The notes below the pieces were generated by a model, which was not told the DNA's origin, did not search any database, and saw nothing but the letters and a program-made list of their open reading frames with translations. Source: Liolophura sinensis (taxonomy: Eukaryota > Mollusca > Polyplacophora > Chitonida > Chitonidae). From it: 64,000 nt of DNA. Position 1 is the stretch's first letter; each line of letters begins with the position of its first letter. Positions 44,604 to 55,001 of this stretch are shown here, piece after piece. The DNA is taken from positions 12,350,017-12,414,016 of the forward strand of contig NC_088307.1 in NCBI RefSeq assembly GCF_032854445.1, given 5' to 3'. Both the position numbers and the translations under genes were made by a program.

Positions 44604-45229
44604 CCTGCATCATAGGACATGACGTCATTGTCATAACTGACGTGCGCACTGATGACGAGGGCAAAATCTTGGAACTCTTGAATTTCTTTGGAGAGATGGC
44701 GGACCTGGTAGAGAGGGAAGACACGCGGTTTTACGTGCTTGGCTACCCTCGGATTTACACGAGCTCTCGGACGGGGAGCCAAACAACGACATCTACTTAC
44801 CTCCATCGAAAGCACCAGGTTAGAACCGTGCAGAGCTTCATGCAGTCGTCGATCGACGACCGGAGCACCCACCCAGATTTCAACGTCGCGTTGCGTCACG
44901 TTGAAGACTTGCTGGACAACAGCGTTAGGAGCTATGCCCCCAAAACCGTCATCATCTTCTCGTACAATCGCTACCATCCGCCGATCACCAGCTCCGAAGA
45001 GGCGGATTTAGAGGAGGCCCTGGAGACCCCCAGTAAAGTCATCATGGCGCGCTTGGGAGAGTCGATCAAGAAGAAGGCCAACGTGCTCATCTACGCCATA
45101 GGTACCTTCGACAACGAGTTCGAGCTGTACGACTTGGCCTCTTGCCGAGATCCCAGATGCATCTTCAAAGTGGACGACTTTAGCAGTCTGTCCATGAGTC
45201 ACGTTCTCAAAGGATGTCCTGCTAAGTAA
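44604..45229 (+). CDS. vWA-like secreted protein, main and last exon
   Basis: With the exon at 43881 it makes a 233-residue secreted protein consisting almost only of one von Willebrand factor A-like domain. HDVIVITDVRTDDEGK (31-46) sits where vWA domains have the first strand and MIDAS DxSxS, here D38-V-R40-T-D42. HPDFNVALRHVEDLL and the strand KTVIIFSYNR follow; the usual TDG Asp is replaced. NVLIYAIGTFDNEFELYDLA matches the late vWA strand and helix, and CIFKVDDFSSL the end. Divalent-metal binding is therefore doubtful. Cys 27 and 230 bracket the domain; 206 and 211 form a second possible pair. The acceptor is GTTTATCCTACAG (44603). ATTAAA at 45297 fits a poly(A) signal 68 bases after the stop. 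GC content and codon use are higher than the surroundings. Family members act in adhesion, matrix or immunity; no specific role can be read. Confidence 0.85.
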
Positions 45230-45296
45230 AGAGATCTGCTGATTGAAATCATTCATTGCTTTTATGATGAACTAAATTATTCATGTAAAAGTTGAA

Positions 45297-45302
45297 ATTA
45301 AA
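45297..45302 (+). terminator. Poly(A) signal variant ATTAAA
   Basis: 68 bases after the vWA-like stop codon, followed by a G/T-rich stretch about 10-35 bases on. Confidence 0.5.
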
Positions 45303-45693
45303 CGAGGGGGTTTCTCTGTTCATGGGATTCTTTCTCAGTTTTTCTGTGTTCATTCTACAAACCGTGTCAGCACGATTCCTTGTTTCGAGGTTCAAGAGTT
45401 TATTGTTTTTAATTCTGTCTGTCGGTCTGTAATATTTTCTTCAATTCTATCCATTTATTTAGCGTTGGACCTGCGTAGAAGACGACATCGATTTTTCTCG
45501 TGATGTCTCAGCTGCTGCAAATGGGGGAATCTTTCACCGCGCAATAGCGACTCGGGTGGATGCTGAAATGAATGAATGATTGTGGCTGAACGCCGCATCG
45601 GCAATTTTTCAGCCACATCGTCGCGAATGCTGAAATGACCATTCTCCCCTTGCAGTTGGCTTATGTTACTAGTCATTGCAAGTGCAGATATGA
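45303..45693. other. Stretch without recognised gene
   Basis: Nothing recognised. Confidence 0.5.
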
Positions 45694-46035
45694 ACGAGTG
45701 AGTGAGTGAGCGCTTGGGGTTTAACGTCGTACTTAATTTTTCAGTCATATGACGACGAAGGAATCCTTACAGTGCATGTTATGTGCCTCCTTGTTGCAGG
45801 ACGGATTTTCACCGCTCTTTTATCTAGTACTGCTTCACTCAGACGACTTACCGAAGGCAAGTAAGCCGGCCGGCCCGAGCCATTATACTGATACGGGTCA
45901 ACCAGTCGTTGCACTATCCCCTTCATACTGAGCGCCAAGCAAGGAAGTTACAACTCCCTCTTTTAACGTCTTAGGTGTGACTCGACCCAGGATTGATCCT
46001 GGATCTACCGCTCCCCAAGCAGACGTTCTACCCAG
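45694..46035 (-). repeat. SINE-B, nearly full length
   Basis: GAGTGAGTGAGCGCTTGGGG, TTTAACGTCGTACTTAA, CAGTCATATGACGACGAAGG, TTTTATCTAGTACTGCTTCA, GCCATTATACTGATACGGGT, AGGATTGATCCTGGATCTAC; the outermost head bases are lost. Confidence 0.9.
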
Positions 46036-46927
46036 ATGTGAACGAAGACAACGCATGCAGCTTGGACCTGTATTACTTTGAGCTAGATGGGTTCCCAGTT
46101 TGCGCTTGTTTTTTTTTCTGTCACTTTTCTGTCAAGACTTTTAAAGGACACTTAGTCTGCTCAATGCACTATGAGAAGCCTGTATGGCATGTAGCTCATA
46201 TACAAGTTAAAACTGGGAACATATAAATTTGACATTAAGGCTTGTCTGTCTCAACCTACACTTCTGGAACAATAAATTAAGTATCGGAGTTTAAACGTTT
46301 AATTAGAAAGACTGTAGAGTCCACACAGCTTTTTAAGTTTCACAGAGCCACCCCAACGGCGGTTGAGTTGGTGGGATTTGCATTCATTTAGGATTTTTAC
46401 CTATACCACCAACCTCTGTTAAGTTACTGACGAACTTTCCCACGTGTCTTTTCTACCTCCATGCTGTGACACAGGAGAAGTGATCTTCAACATACATTAC
46501 ACTGCGCCGACGTAACAGAAGTCAACGTAACAGAAGTCAACATGTTACTGATATACTGCTTTGTAAGCATACAAACCAAGTTTCAAATTTATGTACACAC
46601 ACGTCTGCTCTTGGTTATTTAGTGCTTCGACAAGATCGATGATTACTTCTTTAGTAGCATGATTACACCAGCAGAGGGCTATTCAAAGCCTCATCTGCTA
46701 GCAGACAGATGTCATAGATCCGAGCGGGGGCTTTGGTTTCTTAGGATTAACATAAATCAAAGTTACAACAGGTTTATCGTAATACAACTCAGTTATTGGT
46801 CTGTAAAGATGTAATAAGGCGACAGCGATTTGAGAAACACTGGTGCTCACAATGCTTATAATCAATAATATACTAGTATACATCATCATGTACATTTGTA
46901 TACTGGTAGTTATATAATTACAGCTTT
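46036..46927. other. Stretch without recognised gene
   Basis: AT-rich. A short direct repeat CGTAACAGAAGTCAA lies at about 46511-46539. No gene seen. Confidence 0.5.
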
Positions 46928-47060
46928 TAGGGGATCTCCCTGACAGAGGCGGTTAACACGTCAGTGAGGCGCAATGTCCCGGGAGCTTCTCACCAAAGCA
47001 GTCGCTGTGAGTTCAACTTCAGCTCATGCTGGCTTCCTTTCCGGCCGTTCGTGGGGCCTT
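46928..47060 (+). repeat. SINE-A head
   Basis: GGGGATCTCCCTGACAGAGG, TCACCAAAGCAGTCGCTGTG, AGTTCAACTTCAGCTCATGC, TGGCTTCC. Truncated, 18 bases before the next SINE. Confidence 0.8.
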
Positions 47061-47077
47061 AACGTCTTTATTTCTTT

Positions 47078-47352
47078 GAGATGGCCTCCGTGACTCAGTT
47101 GGATAGCGCGCTAGCGCAGCGTAGTGACCCAGGAGTCTCTCACCAATGCGATCGCTGTGAGTTCAAGTCCTGCTCATGCTGGCTTCCTCTCCGGCCGTAC
47201 GTAGGAAAGTCCGCACCAGCTTGCGGATGGTCGTGGTTTTCCCCCGAGCTCTGCCCGGTTTGCACCCACCATAATGCTGACCGCCGTCGTAGAAATGAAA
47301 TATTCTTAAGTACGGCATAAACCACTAAACAGATAAATAAATAAATAAATTT
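47078..47352 (+). repeat. SINE-A, full length (best copy in the window)
   Basis: Head ATGGCCTCCGTGACTCAGTT, A box GGATAGCGCGCTAGCGC, B box GTGAGTTCAAGTCC, CTCATGCTGGCTTCCTCTCC, TTGCGGATGGTCGTGGTTTT, CATAATGCTGACCGCCGTCG and the tail ACAGATAAATAAATAAATAA. Confidence 0.95.
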
Positions 47353-47492
47353 ATTTCTTTGAACTTCTTTGAATAAATAAATCTAGCAATCGATAAATCA
47401 TCAATCAACCAGTGGATCAAATTTGTACAATGGACGAAATGGGTTAGAGAAAATCATTAAATATAACTGTATATTAAAAAATTTGTATTATT

Positions 47493-47612
47493 ATATTTAT
47501 TTGATTGTTGTTGTACGCCGTACATAAGGATTTTTCTCCTATATGATGGCGATCACCTTTATGGGTGGCGAAACCGCACTTAAAACAGCACCCATGGACT
47601 ATCCCACGTGTG
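47493..47612 (-). repeat. SINE-A 3' fragment
   Basis: ATTTATTTGATTGTTGTTGT, ACGCCGTACATAAGGATTTT, inverted and diverged. Confidence 0.65.
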
Positions 47613-47672
47613 ACGTAGACAGATGAATACCATATTGTTGGATTACAAATCTTTAAAAAAAAATCAATGAAA

Positions 47673-47926
47673 AACGTCCTCCGTTTCGGGAGGCGGTAGA
47701 TCCAGGGTCAATACTGGGTCGGGTGACACCCAAGATCTTAAATGAGAAAGTTGTAACTTCCTCGCTTAGGGTTCAGCATGAAGGGGACAATGCAGTGACT
47801 GGTTGACCCACATCAGTATAATGGCTCGGGCGGGGCAGCTTACTTGCCTTGGGTAAGTCGTCTCAGTGAAGCAGCACTAGATGAAAGAGCGATAAAAATT
47901 CGTCCTGCACTCACTCACGCAAGAAA
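47673..47926 (+). repeat. SINE-B, 5' end trimmed and tail shortened
   Basis: GTAGATCCAGGGTCAATACT, GTTGTAACTTCCTCGCTTAG, GTATAATGGCTCGGGCGGGG, AGCAGCACTAGATGAAAGAG, then GTCCTGCACTCACTCAC with the last quarter skipped. Confidence 0.88.
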
Positions 47927-48003
47927 CGTAATGCTATTCAAACGACCGCGTAACTCATTAATTCCAAAGAAATAGCTGAAACTCAAATACAATGGCCCAG
48001 CTT

Positions 48004-48095
48004 TTATTTGTTTATTTATTATTTATTTGTTTGATTTTCACTTACACCATGGTTATCAGATTTGCCAATAGAGGAAACCGGAGAGCCCAGGGTAA
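48004..48095 (-). repeat. SINE-A fragment, diverged
   Basis: TTTGTTTATTTATTATTTAT, then GAGGAAACCGGAGAGCCCAG. Confidence 0.5.
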
Positions 48096-48501
48096 ACCAA
48101 CGTTTTTTAAATTTCAAGTTCGAATCTGTCTTGTATGTGTAAAGTAATAAGATATATGATGCAACTGACATATAGGCCTTCGTTCATCACAAGCCGACAT
48201 GTAAGCCGACTGGTTGTCCTTAGTGCATGGAAGCCGGATGAGGACATCTCGCCATCCGGCTTCCAAAGTAGTACATAATGTATACTATCGCAGAATGGGG
48301 CGTTGCGATTGCACAGTCATGTAAAAGATATAGCTCTTCATGTTATTAAATTATCGTAATCATAGCGAGAACTGGATTTGAAGATAAGATTTCTTGCATT
48401 GCTAAGTTCTAGTTGTTGGAGCGAGTGTTACATCGTACAACAGCGTTCTATAACGTATGGTGAACTTGTCTTATACCAGTATGGTGTGCAAATATGGGAG
48501 T
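48096..48501. other. Stretch without recognised gene
   Basis: Contains GACATGTAAGCCGACTGG and a near repeat ATGGAAGCCGGATGAGGACA / CATCCGGCTTCCAAAG (inverted) at 48228-48269. No gene seen. Confidence 0.5.
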
Positions 48502-48835
48502 GGGTTGACTGCCTCAGTGGCGTAGTAATTAGAACTTCCGCTTCAACGTCCTTGGACCAGGGACCAAACACGGGACAGGTTATATTAAAGCTTAGGGCTC
48601 AGCTCTGAGAGATTAGAGCAGGAAACAGGAATCGTTGTCCAGGTGTCAGTAGTATGTGACTGGGTGGGGTGTCCTGTCTGGTGTCTTCGGCATGCTCGAC
48701 ACTTCAGTGGTGGCTGCCCTTAGGCGGCATGGACTAGCCCTTCCACAAGAAGACACAGTAAATGTACACACAAACACCTAATGACTCGCTGTCGTCAAGT
48801 GACTAAAAAAAATAAGTACGACGTCAAACCCCAAG
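48502..48835 (+). repeat. SINE-C, full length
   Basis: TGCCTCAGTGGCGTAGTAAT (head), AGTATGTGACTGGGTGGGGT, TCTGGTGTCTTCGGCATGCT, CACTTCAGTGGTGGCTGCCC, AAGAAGACACAGTAAATGTA, GTACGACGTCAAACCCCAAG. Confidence 0.88.

Positions 48836-48900
<65 letters not shown>
48836..48900 (+). repeat. (TA)n microsatellite at a SINE 3' end
   Basis: About 65 bases, starting directly at the SINE-C end. Confidence 0.97.
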
Positions 48901-48903
<3 letters not shown>

Positions 48904-49252
48904 GTGGGAAGGTTCTTGAGTTGACGGGTGTAGGTGTCAGCTGCGGCAGAATTGTGCTCTGGCAAACCGTCTCTGACAGCTGACATTAAATACCAGATTA
49001 GATCGTACACACATAAGTTAAAGCTTATCATAAACCAAATAGGATCGATCTGCTGTGGTCTGTATGGAATACCGAATCAGCATTCTGACGTGATAGTCAT
49101 TTCACAGATTGTGTACACCATATACAAATAAGATCACACAAACATGCAGGCTGCACTGCGTACAGGGTACATCGCCTAGGAATGGATTCACTCTTCACTA
49201 CGTCCCTCTACTCTACCGATATACATCTATAATACAGTACACAAACGTAGAG
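48901..49252. other. Stretch without recognised gene
   Basis: Nothing recognised. Confidence 0.5.
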
Positions 49253-49628
49253 TGGACCTCTTCAGTGGCCTAACGGTTAGAGCGCCCGCCACGAAGTCGG
49301 AAGACCGGGATCAAACCCGGATCGGGTGATACTAAAAACTTTTATCGGGTGATACCAAAGACTCCAGCTTGCTGCTGCCTCGCTCGGCGCTCAGCAAACA
49401 GAAGTTAGATCGAAGAAACATGACTTGTTGGCCCAGTGTCAGTATAATGTGACTGGCTGGGGTGTCATGTCTTGTCTCTTCGGCATGATACTTCAGTGGT
49501 GGCAGCACTTTGGCAGCATGTACTCGGCCGCCGAAAGAAGACACAATATATGTACACAATATATTGTACGCCTAAACACACCTCATCGTCATAAGACTGA
49601 AGAATTGTTAAGTACAGCGTTAAACCCC
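49253..49628 (+). repeat. SINE-C, full length with well-kept tRNA head
   Basis: A box TGGCCTAACGGTTAGAGCGC, B-box-like GGGATCAAACCCGG, a locally repeated ATCGGGTGATAC (49322 and 49344), CAGTATAATGTGACTGGCTG, TCTCTTCGGCATGATACTTC, AGTGGTGGCAGCACTTTGGC, AAGAAGACACAATATATGTA and a tail close to TTAAGTACAGCGTTAAACCC. Confidence 0.92.
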
Positions 49629-49756
49629 GTCAGGATATCATCCAGCGATATAAGCCTAAACAGTGTTTCACGATACAAGCGTTTTCAGTGTTTCGCATCT
49701 TTATGTGAGGAAATGGGTGTGTTTTCTCCTTAGAAGAACCAGTGCTTCATCCAGCT

Positions 49757-49870
49757 TATATTTATTTTTTATTTGATTCCTGTTTAAAGCCATATTCGAT
49801 AATTTTTCACCTGTCAGGTATACAGGTGGTCGAAACCGTTTCACGTGAAGATCTGAGCACTCTCCTGAGC
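49757..49870 (-). repeat. Diverged SINE-like fragment
   Basis: TTTATTTTTTATTTGATTCC, TGTTTAAAGCCATATTCGAT and TTTTTCACCTGTCAGGT resemble a SINE-A 3' half but are too diverged to assign firmly. Confidence 0.35.
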
Positions 49871-50071
49871 TGGAATATACGTGGTCTCAGCGCAGATGAG
49901 ATATATATTTTTTAAAACTGAGATACATATATGATTAAACTGGAATACATCTTTGGTCAGACAACTTATAAACGAACATATGGCACGAGAATGGACACTG
50001 ATTTAATGCATTCGTGTAGTAAATTCTTTCCATTATCGTCCAAAACTGATGAGTGCTTAATTCTCGATGTT

Positions 50072-50300
50072 ACACTAAAAAACTAATCTGTTAATTTGAA
50101 CAGAAAGTCTGTTATCTGAGTGATGCTAGAATATAATAAACATATTCATATTAATTCAACACGAAGATGCTATTAGCCAAATAGGATCTTATGTTGAATA
50201 TGACAGAATATTATGTTATAATAACACAATGCATTCTAGCATCGCCCAGACACTTTCTGTTAAAACTGACAGGTTAATTTGTTAACCGTTCTTTTATATA
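50072..50300. mobile_element. Palindromic MITE (family P), copy 3
   Basis: Left ACACTAAAAAACTAATCTGT, TAATTTGAACAGAAAGTCTG, TTATCTGAGTGATGCTAGAA; right ATAACACAATGCATTCTAGC, ATCGCCCAGACACTTTCTGT, TAAAACTGACAGG. This copy has the best left arm. Confidence 0.75.
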
Positions 50301-50569
50301 CTTTTTTATCTTTTTGGCGGCTTCTGTTGAACATTGTTTTGGATATTGGTATTGCAAGTACTAACCCGGATCGTCCACTTTGGTTTACGGCTCGTATACG
50401 AATGTCTGTTTTAACGATTAGATCTAGCAAAAGGCCATCCTAGTGTCGTAGACTGATCATTGTCACCAAGGAACCGCGAGCATTGAACACGGAGGAATCT
50501 ACAAATTTCCTGTCCAATTTGGATCCTCACCTCATATATGATATCTCCTCAGCCTGATGTAACGCTGAA
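50301..50569. other. Stretch without recognised gene
   Basis: Nothing recognised. Confidence 0.5.
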
Positions 50570-50740
50570 TGTATTTATTTATTTGAGAGGTGTTTTACGC
50601 CAAACTCAAGAACCCTTCATTTGTTCGACGGCGGCCAGGATTATGGTGGGAGGAAACTGAGCAGAGCATGGGGGAAACTCACGACCATCCGCTGGTTGTT
50701 GACATGACCGTCTCACGTACGCCCACAGAGGAAACCGGCA
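50570..50740 (-). repeat. SINE-A 3' part
   Basis: TGTATTTATTTATTTGAGAG, GTGTTTTACGCCAAACTCAA, GACGGCGGCCAGGATTATGG, TGGGAGGAAACTGAGCAGAG, CATCCGCTGGTTGTTG. Confidence 0.85.
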
Positions 50741-50923
50741 CGCGTAACGCTGAAAATAAATGGTGATTTCTGTATTGATGTAATTCTGCGGACCTCGAGG
50801 GCAATAAGAGGTCGATGATGCTCTCCTGTGCAGTCTTGCATTAAATGCACTAGAGACCACTTACCTTCAATTAGTATGACATGTGTCACAAGCGGTAGAG
50901 TTCGCCAGGTCAGTAGCTTAATC

Positions 50924-51150
50924 CAGGCCTCAGGATCCAGAAGAAATCTTAGACTTAAGCCAAAGTTTTAAATCACTTTAAAATTCTTATTTCTTAAATA
51001 ACAAGGTTATATTGCTAGTCAACGTAAATTACATGTAATTCAGAGAAAGTTATTGTAAAACAAATTTCAGCTAAAATAAGAGAAACGAACACACCAAGTT
51101 TAACGATCGAAATTTTGACTTAAGATGGCTTTGCGGTTTCGGGACCAGGC
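50924..51150. mobile_element. MITE (family G), diverged copy, inverted
   Basis: AGGCCTCAGGATCCAGAAGA, AAATCACTTTAAAATTCTTA, TTGTAAAACAAATTTCAGCT, AAAATAAG and GACTTAAGATGGCTTTGCGG match 35966-36181 in reverse orientation. Confidence 0.7.
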
Positions 51151-51164
51151 ATTCCTATTTTCTC

Positions 51165-51225
51165 AACTCACAACTCGCCGACATGTGTAAGTGAAAAAAT
51201 TCTTGAACATGGCGTTAAATTAAAT
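51165..51225 (+). repeat. SINE-A-like tail, diverged
   Basis: CGCCGACATGTGTAAGTGAA, AAAATTCTTGAACATGGCGT, TAAATTAAAT. Confidence 0.45.
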
Positions 51226-51685
51226 GAAATTAATTAGTAAACATGAAAAGTGGCACCGGCACCAAGACATGAAACCAAGCATGCATGCATCAGACAAATA
51301 CATTGGTCGACTCCGTCTTGGTTTGACCGAATGAATGATCGAGGCGACATTTAAAACCAAATAGGCAAGGAATATGGACATCATCAAGTAGTATTTATTT
51401 AACCAAAAGATAATGTAATATATGAAATTACCAACAACGCTAAAGAAATTATGTATACAGCAAAAGCATATTATGTTACAAAAGAGAAAAATGTGACATT
51501 TCCTAAAATATAAGCTAACAAGATACATGTTCACACATGCATGTTTTCCGATTTTGAACGTCAACATTTGCACAGAAGAGGCTGATCTTTTCTCAAAGGT
51601 GAATATTTTGCTTTTCTAAAATAATAGCAAAAATTCGGATTTGGACTGATTGATTTTTTGGCCAAAAACCTCCGGCATAGCTTTC
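51226..51685. other. Stretch without recognised gene
   Basis: A 117-residue minus-strand ORF (51220-51573) is rich in I, F, Y and C as expected from AT-rich DNA, and I do not support it. Confidence 0.5.
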
Positions 51686-51979
51686 TTAAATCAGGTCAAG
51701 ATCAATCAATAATGATATGACTTGCTTATCTAATCCACGTGCGGCTGAGTTGCCATTCATGGAATTACAAGTCACAGAATCACTTTCCTTTTTTGGTTGC
51801 AACGTATACATGGCCTCATTCATTTTCGGAAGGACGACGGATTCTTTCTTCTCTACCGGCCTGACCTGGATGTTCTCCGGTGGGATAAACGAGTCTTTCT
51901 TACTTGCGAAGGTAAATTCTTTAGTGATAAACTGAACGGTGTTCTTCCTTTTGTCTTGCCAAGTAAAGTTACGATCCAT
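51686..51979 (-). CDS. Doubtful 97-residue ORF or exon
   Basis: Not recognised. The predicted protein (MDRNFTWQDKRKNTVQFITK start, then a charged, Lys/Ser/Pro-containing body) has the composition of a real polypeptide rather than AT-rich noise. On the minus strand GGTTTTCTCTTTCAG ends at about 52001, 21 bases before the ATG, with an in-frame stop between, the same acceptor-then-ATG layout as the LRR genes. No signal peptide, membrane segment or domain. It could be a small gene, the cytoplasmic tail exon of a larger gene, or chance. Confidence 0.35.
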   Translation of the reverse strand: MDRNFTWQDKRKNTVQFITKEFTFASKKDSFIPPENIQVRPVEKKESVVLPKMNEAMYTLQPKKESDSVTCNSMNGNSAARGLDKQVISLLIDLDLI

Positions 51980-52001
51980 ATTGTGATTCGTTGCCTATCT
52001 C

Positions 52002-53090
52002 TGAAAGAGAAAACCGATGATCTTTTCTAAAACTTGATTTATTTGATCATCGATGTACCTCAAATCCTTTCATTTTAGCCCATCTTTGACCTTGAAATGC
52101 TATGCCAAAAGCATGGATAAAGTGATAAAATCAGTCTATTAAGCTATAACATGACAACCATGGACCTAGAAGCGTTTATTTTGGCTCCCTGACCTTCAAG
52201 GCAAAATTATGACATCCCAAACTTTAATTACTAAACATCGCTGGAAATCAGATTTCATAACAATGACCACCACTGACCGGAAGTAAAGCAGTTCGTGCCA
52301 TTACTAGTAACGAACAGATCTTCACGGCCTTCCACGCATGGGATTAAACTTAATCTTCTGGAACCAAATGCCACAGGACTTAGTAGAATAGTTTGGTAAT
52401 AGACTCTGGATCTCTCTGAAGTAGTGACCGAAACTTACAAGGTACGATACTTTCTGCGGAATGGCCTATACCTCGCTACTTATCATTTAGTTCCACAACG
52501 TCCTAACAAGGTTTTTGATATACTCTGTTTTACACTTATACAAAAACAACCAAGTATAGATGTATAGCGGGTAGTCAGATCCTGTAACAATTGGCAAGGC
52601 TAACGCTTACTTGGTGAATAGTGGTGTTTGCATGGATTTCTTCACATCTCTCCTTGCATTGCTCAGGGTCCAAATGTTTGACGATGATTGGAATTAAAAT
52701 ATCTGATTTTTATATCTCTGATTCCGAACCACCGTATACCGCTGACACAAGTCCTTAGCAGTTAAAGTCAAGTTTTCCGGATACGTTCATAGAATCTCAA
52801 CACAGACACTTGGAAGATATTCCATACAGTATACGCCCACTTAATCCAAAGATTACAGTCGGCCCTAGGAGGCCGTTACCAAAATTGTGGAGCACTCACA
52901 TAAAAATCCGTTTTTGGAAATCGAAAACTGTCACAAAACTTTTGGGACCAAATTCCTCTTGTAACGAACAACTAACCATACCTTAACAGTCACAACTGTA
53001 GATAACTGTTGGCAAAAATGTCAGCGGATTTTGTTTTTCTCTTTTGAAAAACTGAAATCCGTTGTCGACAAACTGATGATCTAAAATGGA
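52002..53090. other. Stretch without recognised gene
   Basis: Nothing recognised; could be the 5' intron of the doubtful ORF. Confidence 0.45.
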
Positions 53091-53410
53091 CTGATTTCCC
53101 AGAAAGGTAGAATTCCGATGGCAGAATTTGCGTTTTGCGGGAAGAAAGTTCCGATGTGACCAAGAATGGACGTTTCCAGTACTGGACTCCTTTGGGAATA
53201 TCACCGACTTTTTGTTGTTCTTATATCAGTTAGCCGGTTTATAGAAACGTAAAACTCCGATGTTTCAGACCTTGGTACCAATACCAGACTACTTTGCCAC
53301 TGTCCGCTCCAATATCGCCTGGCTTCATAGAAAGGTAAAACTCCGAAGCTTCCGGCCTTTCCAAAAGAAAGGTCTAATATAGCCAAATATCAGACGGCTA
53401 CATAGAAGGG
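53091..53410 (+). repeat. Diverged tandem repeat, about 87-bp period
   Basis: The motif GAAAGGTA(A/G)AA(C/T)TCCGA recurs near 53103, 53244 and 53331, with CATAGAAAGG or CATAGAAGGG and CCAATATCGCC or CTAATATAGCC nearby. At least two units are 87 bases apart. Confidence 0.55.
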
Positions 53411-54132
53411 TATATCAAATAAAAAGATGCTACAATATGTGCCAAACCTCTCGGTGATATAAATTCTGTTGAGTCCAACAATGGAGGTTAACTCGAGCCC
53501 TCGGGTTTGTCAGCAGATCGATTTGTATGCTGTGCGTTAAATTGCCAAACTACAATGTACGGGTATTCAACAAAGATCAGGTCGCCGTGGTTTGTGTTGG
53601 GGTAACAAAAACTCTTGGGGGGGGGGGGGGGATGGAAGCAACTGTGACCAACCAGAAGCTAAAGACCCGGCCGTAATAAACTAAGATTTGTTAACTATGC
53701 ATGTTAACACACGCCAGGTTTAATTACACGAGCACTAGTTACACTGTATAATGATGACAGTCGATCACAAAATCATGCACGCTTTAACATTGCGCAACAA
53801 ATCTCTTTTTCAACATGATGGCAAAACTGTGAAGGATTAGATTTAGTACAAAGTAGCTACATGTCCTAATTCACGTTGCTGCCTTCCTCCATGCACGCAT
53901 TGTCTTTTTATAAAGAGCTTTTTGAATGCATGATTTGACATTATAAAAATTACAAGCTGAATAGAAAACGTATAATTGATCTACTGTCAGGTCATCAATT
54001 AACTAAATAATATGTTTCACACTAATTGCGTTTTCAAGGTATACAGAATCGGTTATTATTGGCTGATTTGAGAGGTAGGCAAGTCCAGGCTATGCCTTTA
54101 TATGCCTTCTGAATTTAGCCATGATACATGTA
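53411..54132. other. Stretch without recognised gene
   Basis: Contains a 14-base G run near 53617-53630. No gene seen. Confidence 0.5.
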
Positions 54133-54368
54133 TTGATTTGTTTATTTATATATTTGATTGGTGTTTTACGCCGTACTCAAGAATATTTCACTTATACAAT
54201 GGCTGCCAGCATCGTAGAAGGAGGAAACCAAGCAGAGCCCAGGGGAAACCCACGACCATCCGCAGGTTGCTGTCAGGCCTTCCCACTTACGGCCGGAGAT
54301 TAAGCCAGCATGAGCTGGACTTGAACTCACAGCGACCGCATTGGTGAGAGACTCCTGGTTCATTACGC
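54133..54368 (-). repeat. SINE-A, full length to the B box
   Basis: GTTTATTTATATATTTGATT, GGTGTTTTACGCCGTACTCA, AGAATATTTCACTTATACAA, ACCATCCGCAGGTTGCTGTC, ACTTGAACTCACAGCGACCG, CATTGGTGAGAGACTCCTGG. Confidence 0.92.
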
Positions 54369-54970
54369 TATACATGCATTCAATCATAACCAAGGCTGCA
54401 CGATTTAACTCAAGAAACCCCATCTTCACTGTCAGCCTCGATTCTGTATCGCTTTCACACTGCCAGTGAGGGTTTGGCGTCTACATCTTCCATATAACTA
54501 AACGTTGATATAACTAAAACCCGTTGACAGTCATCGCTATTCACGTAATTTACAAAAAAAAGATGGCCAAAGTTGGGATCAATATTCTTTATACTGTGCA
54601 ACGTGTTGCAGGCTTCTTTATTCATTTAAGTGCGATTGCAATGGTTCAGAAGTAAATTATCATACCGCAAATTAAAAGTCGCTTAGTTAGCCTTTTAAGT
54701 CCTGAATCGGGCCCTGGACCATAAAAATGGAGGCAATCGCAATATTGGCCGCAGACTTGCACAATCCAGTTCCAAACTCTGCTGCTACGCTGTTGTGCTT
54801 GTGAACTACTTCTTTGCTTTACGAATACAACTGACAGGTATTAAAGAAACTATGACGTACCACAGAAACTGTGCAGTATTACATGAACTGCGACGTACAA
54901 CTGAAAAGAACAAAGACTACACCCCTTGGACCATTTTGTGTGCATACAGGCAATGTTTCTCGCTGGGGTA

Positions 54971-55001
<31 letters not shown>

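Noticed and set aside
44462-44977. 171-residue minus-strand ORF
   Set aside because: It is the antisense shadow of the vWA-like exon, which has splice sites, a signal peptide and domain similarity on the plus strand.
49253-49330. Functional tRNA gene
   Set aside because: A and B boxes are good, but the sequence continues into a SINE-C body and the stems are imperfect.
51220-51573. 117-residue hydrophobic minus-strand ORF
   Set aside because: Composition is that of AT-rich DNA, with no clear membrane topology or splice context.
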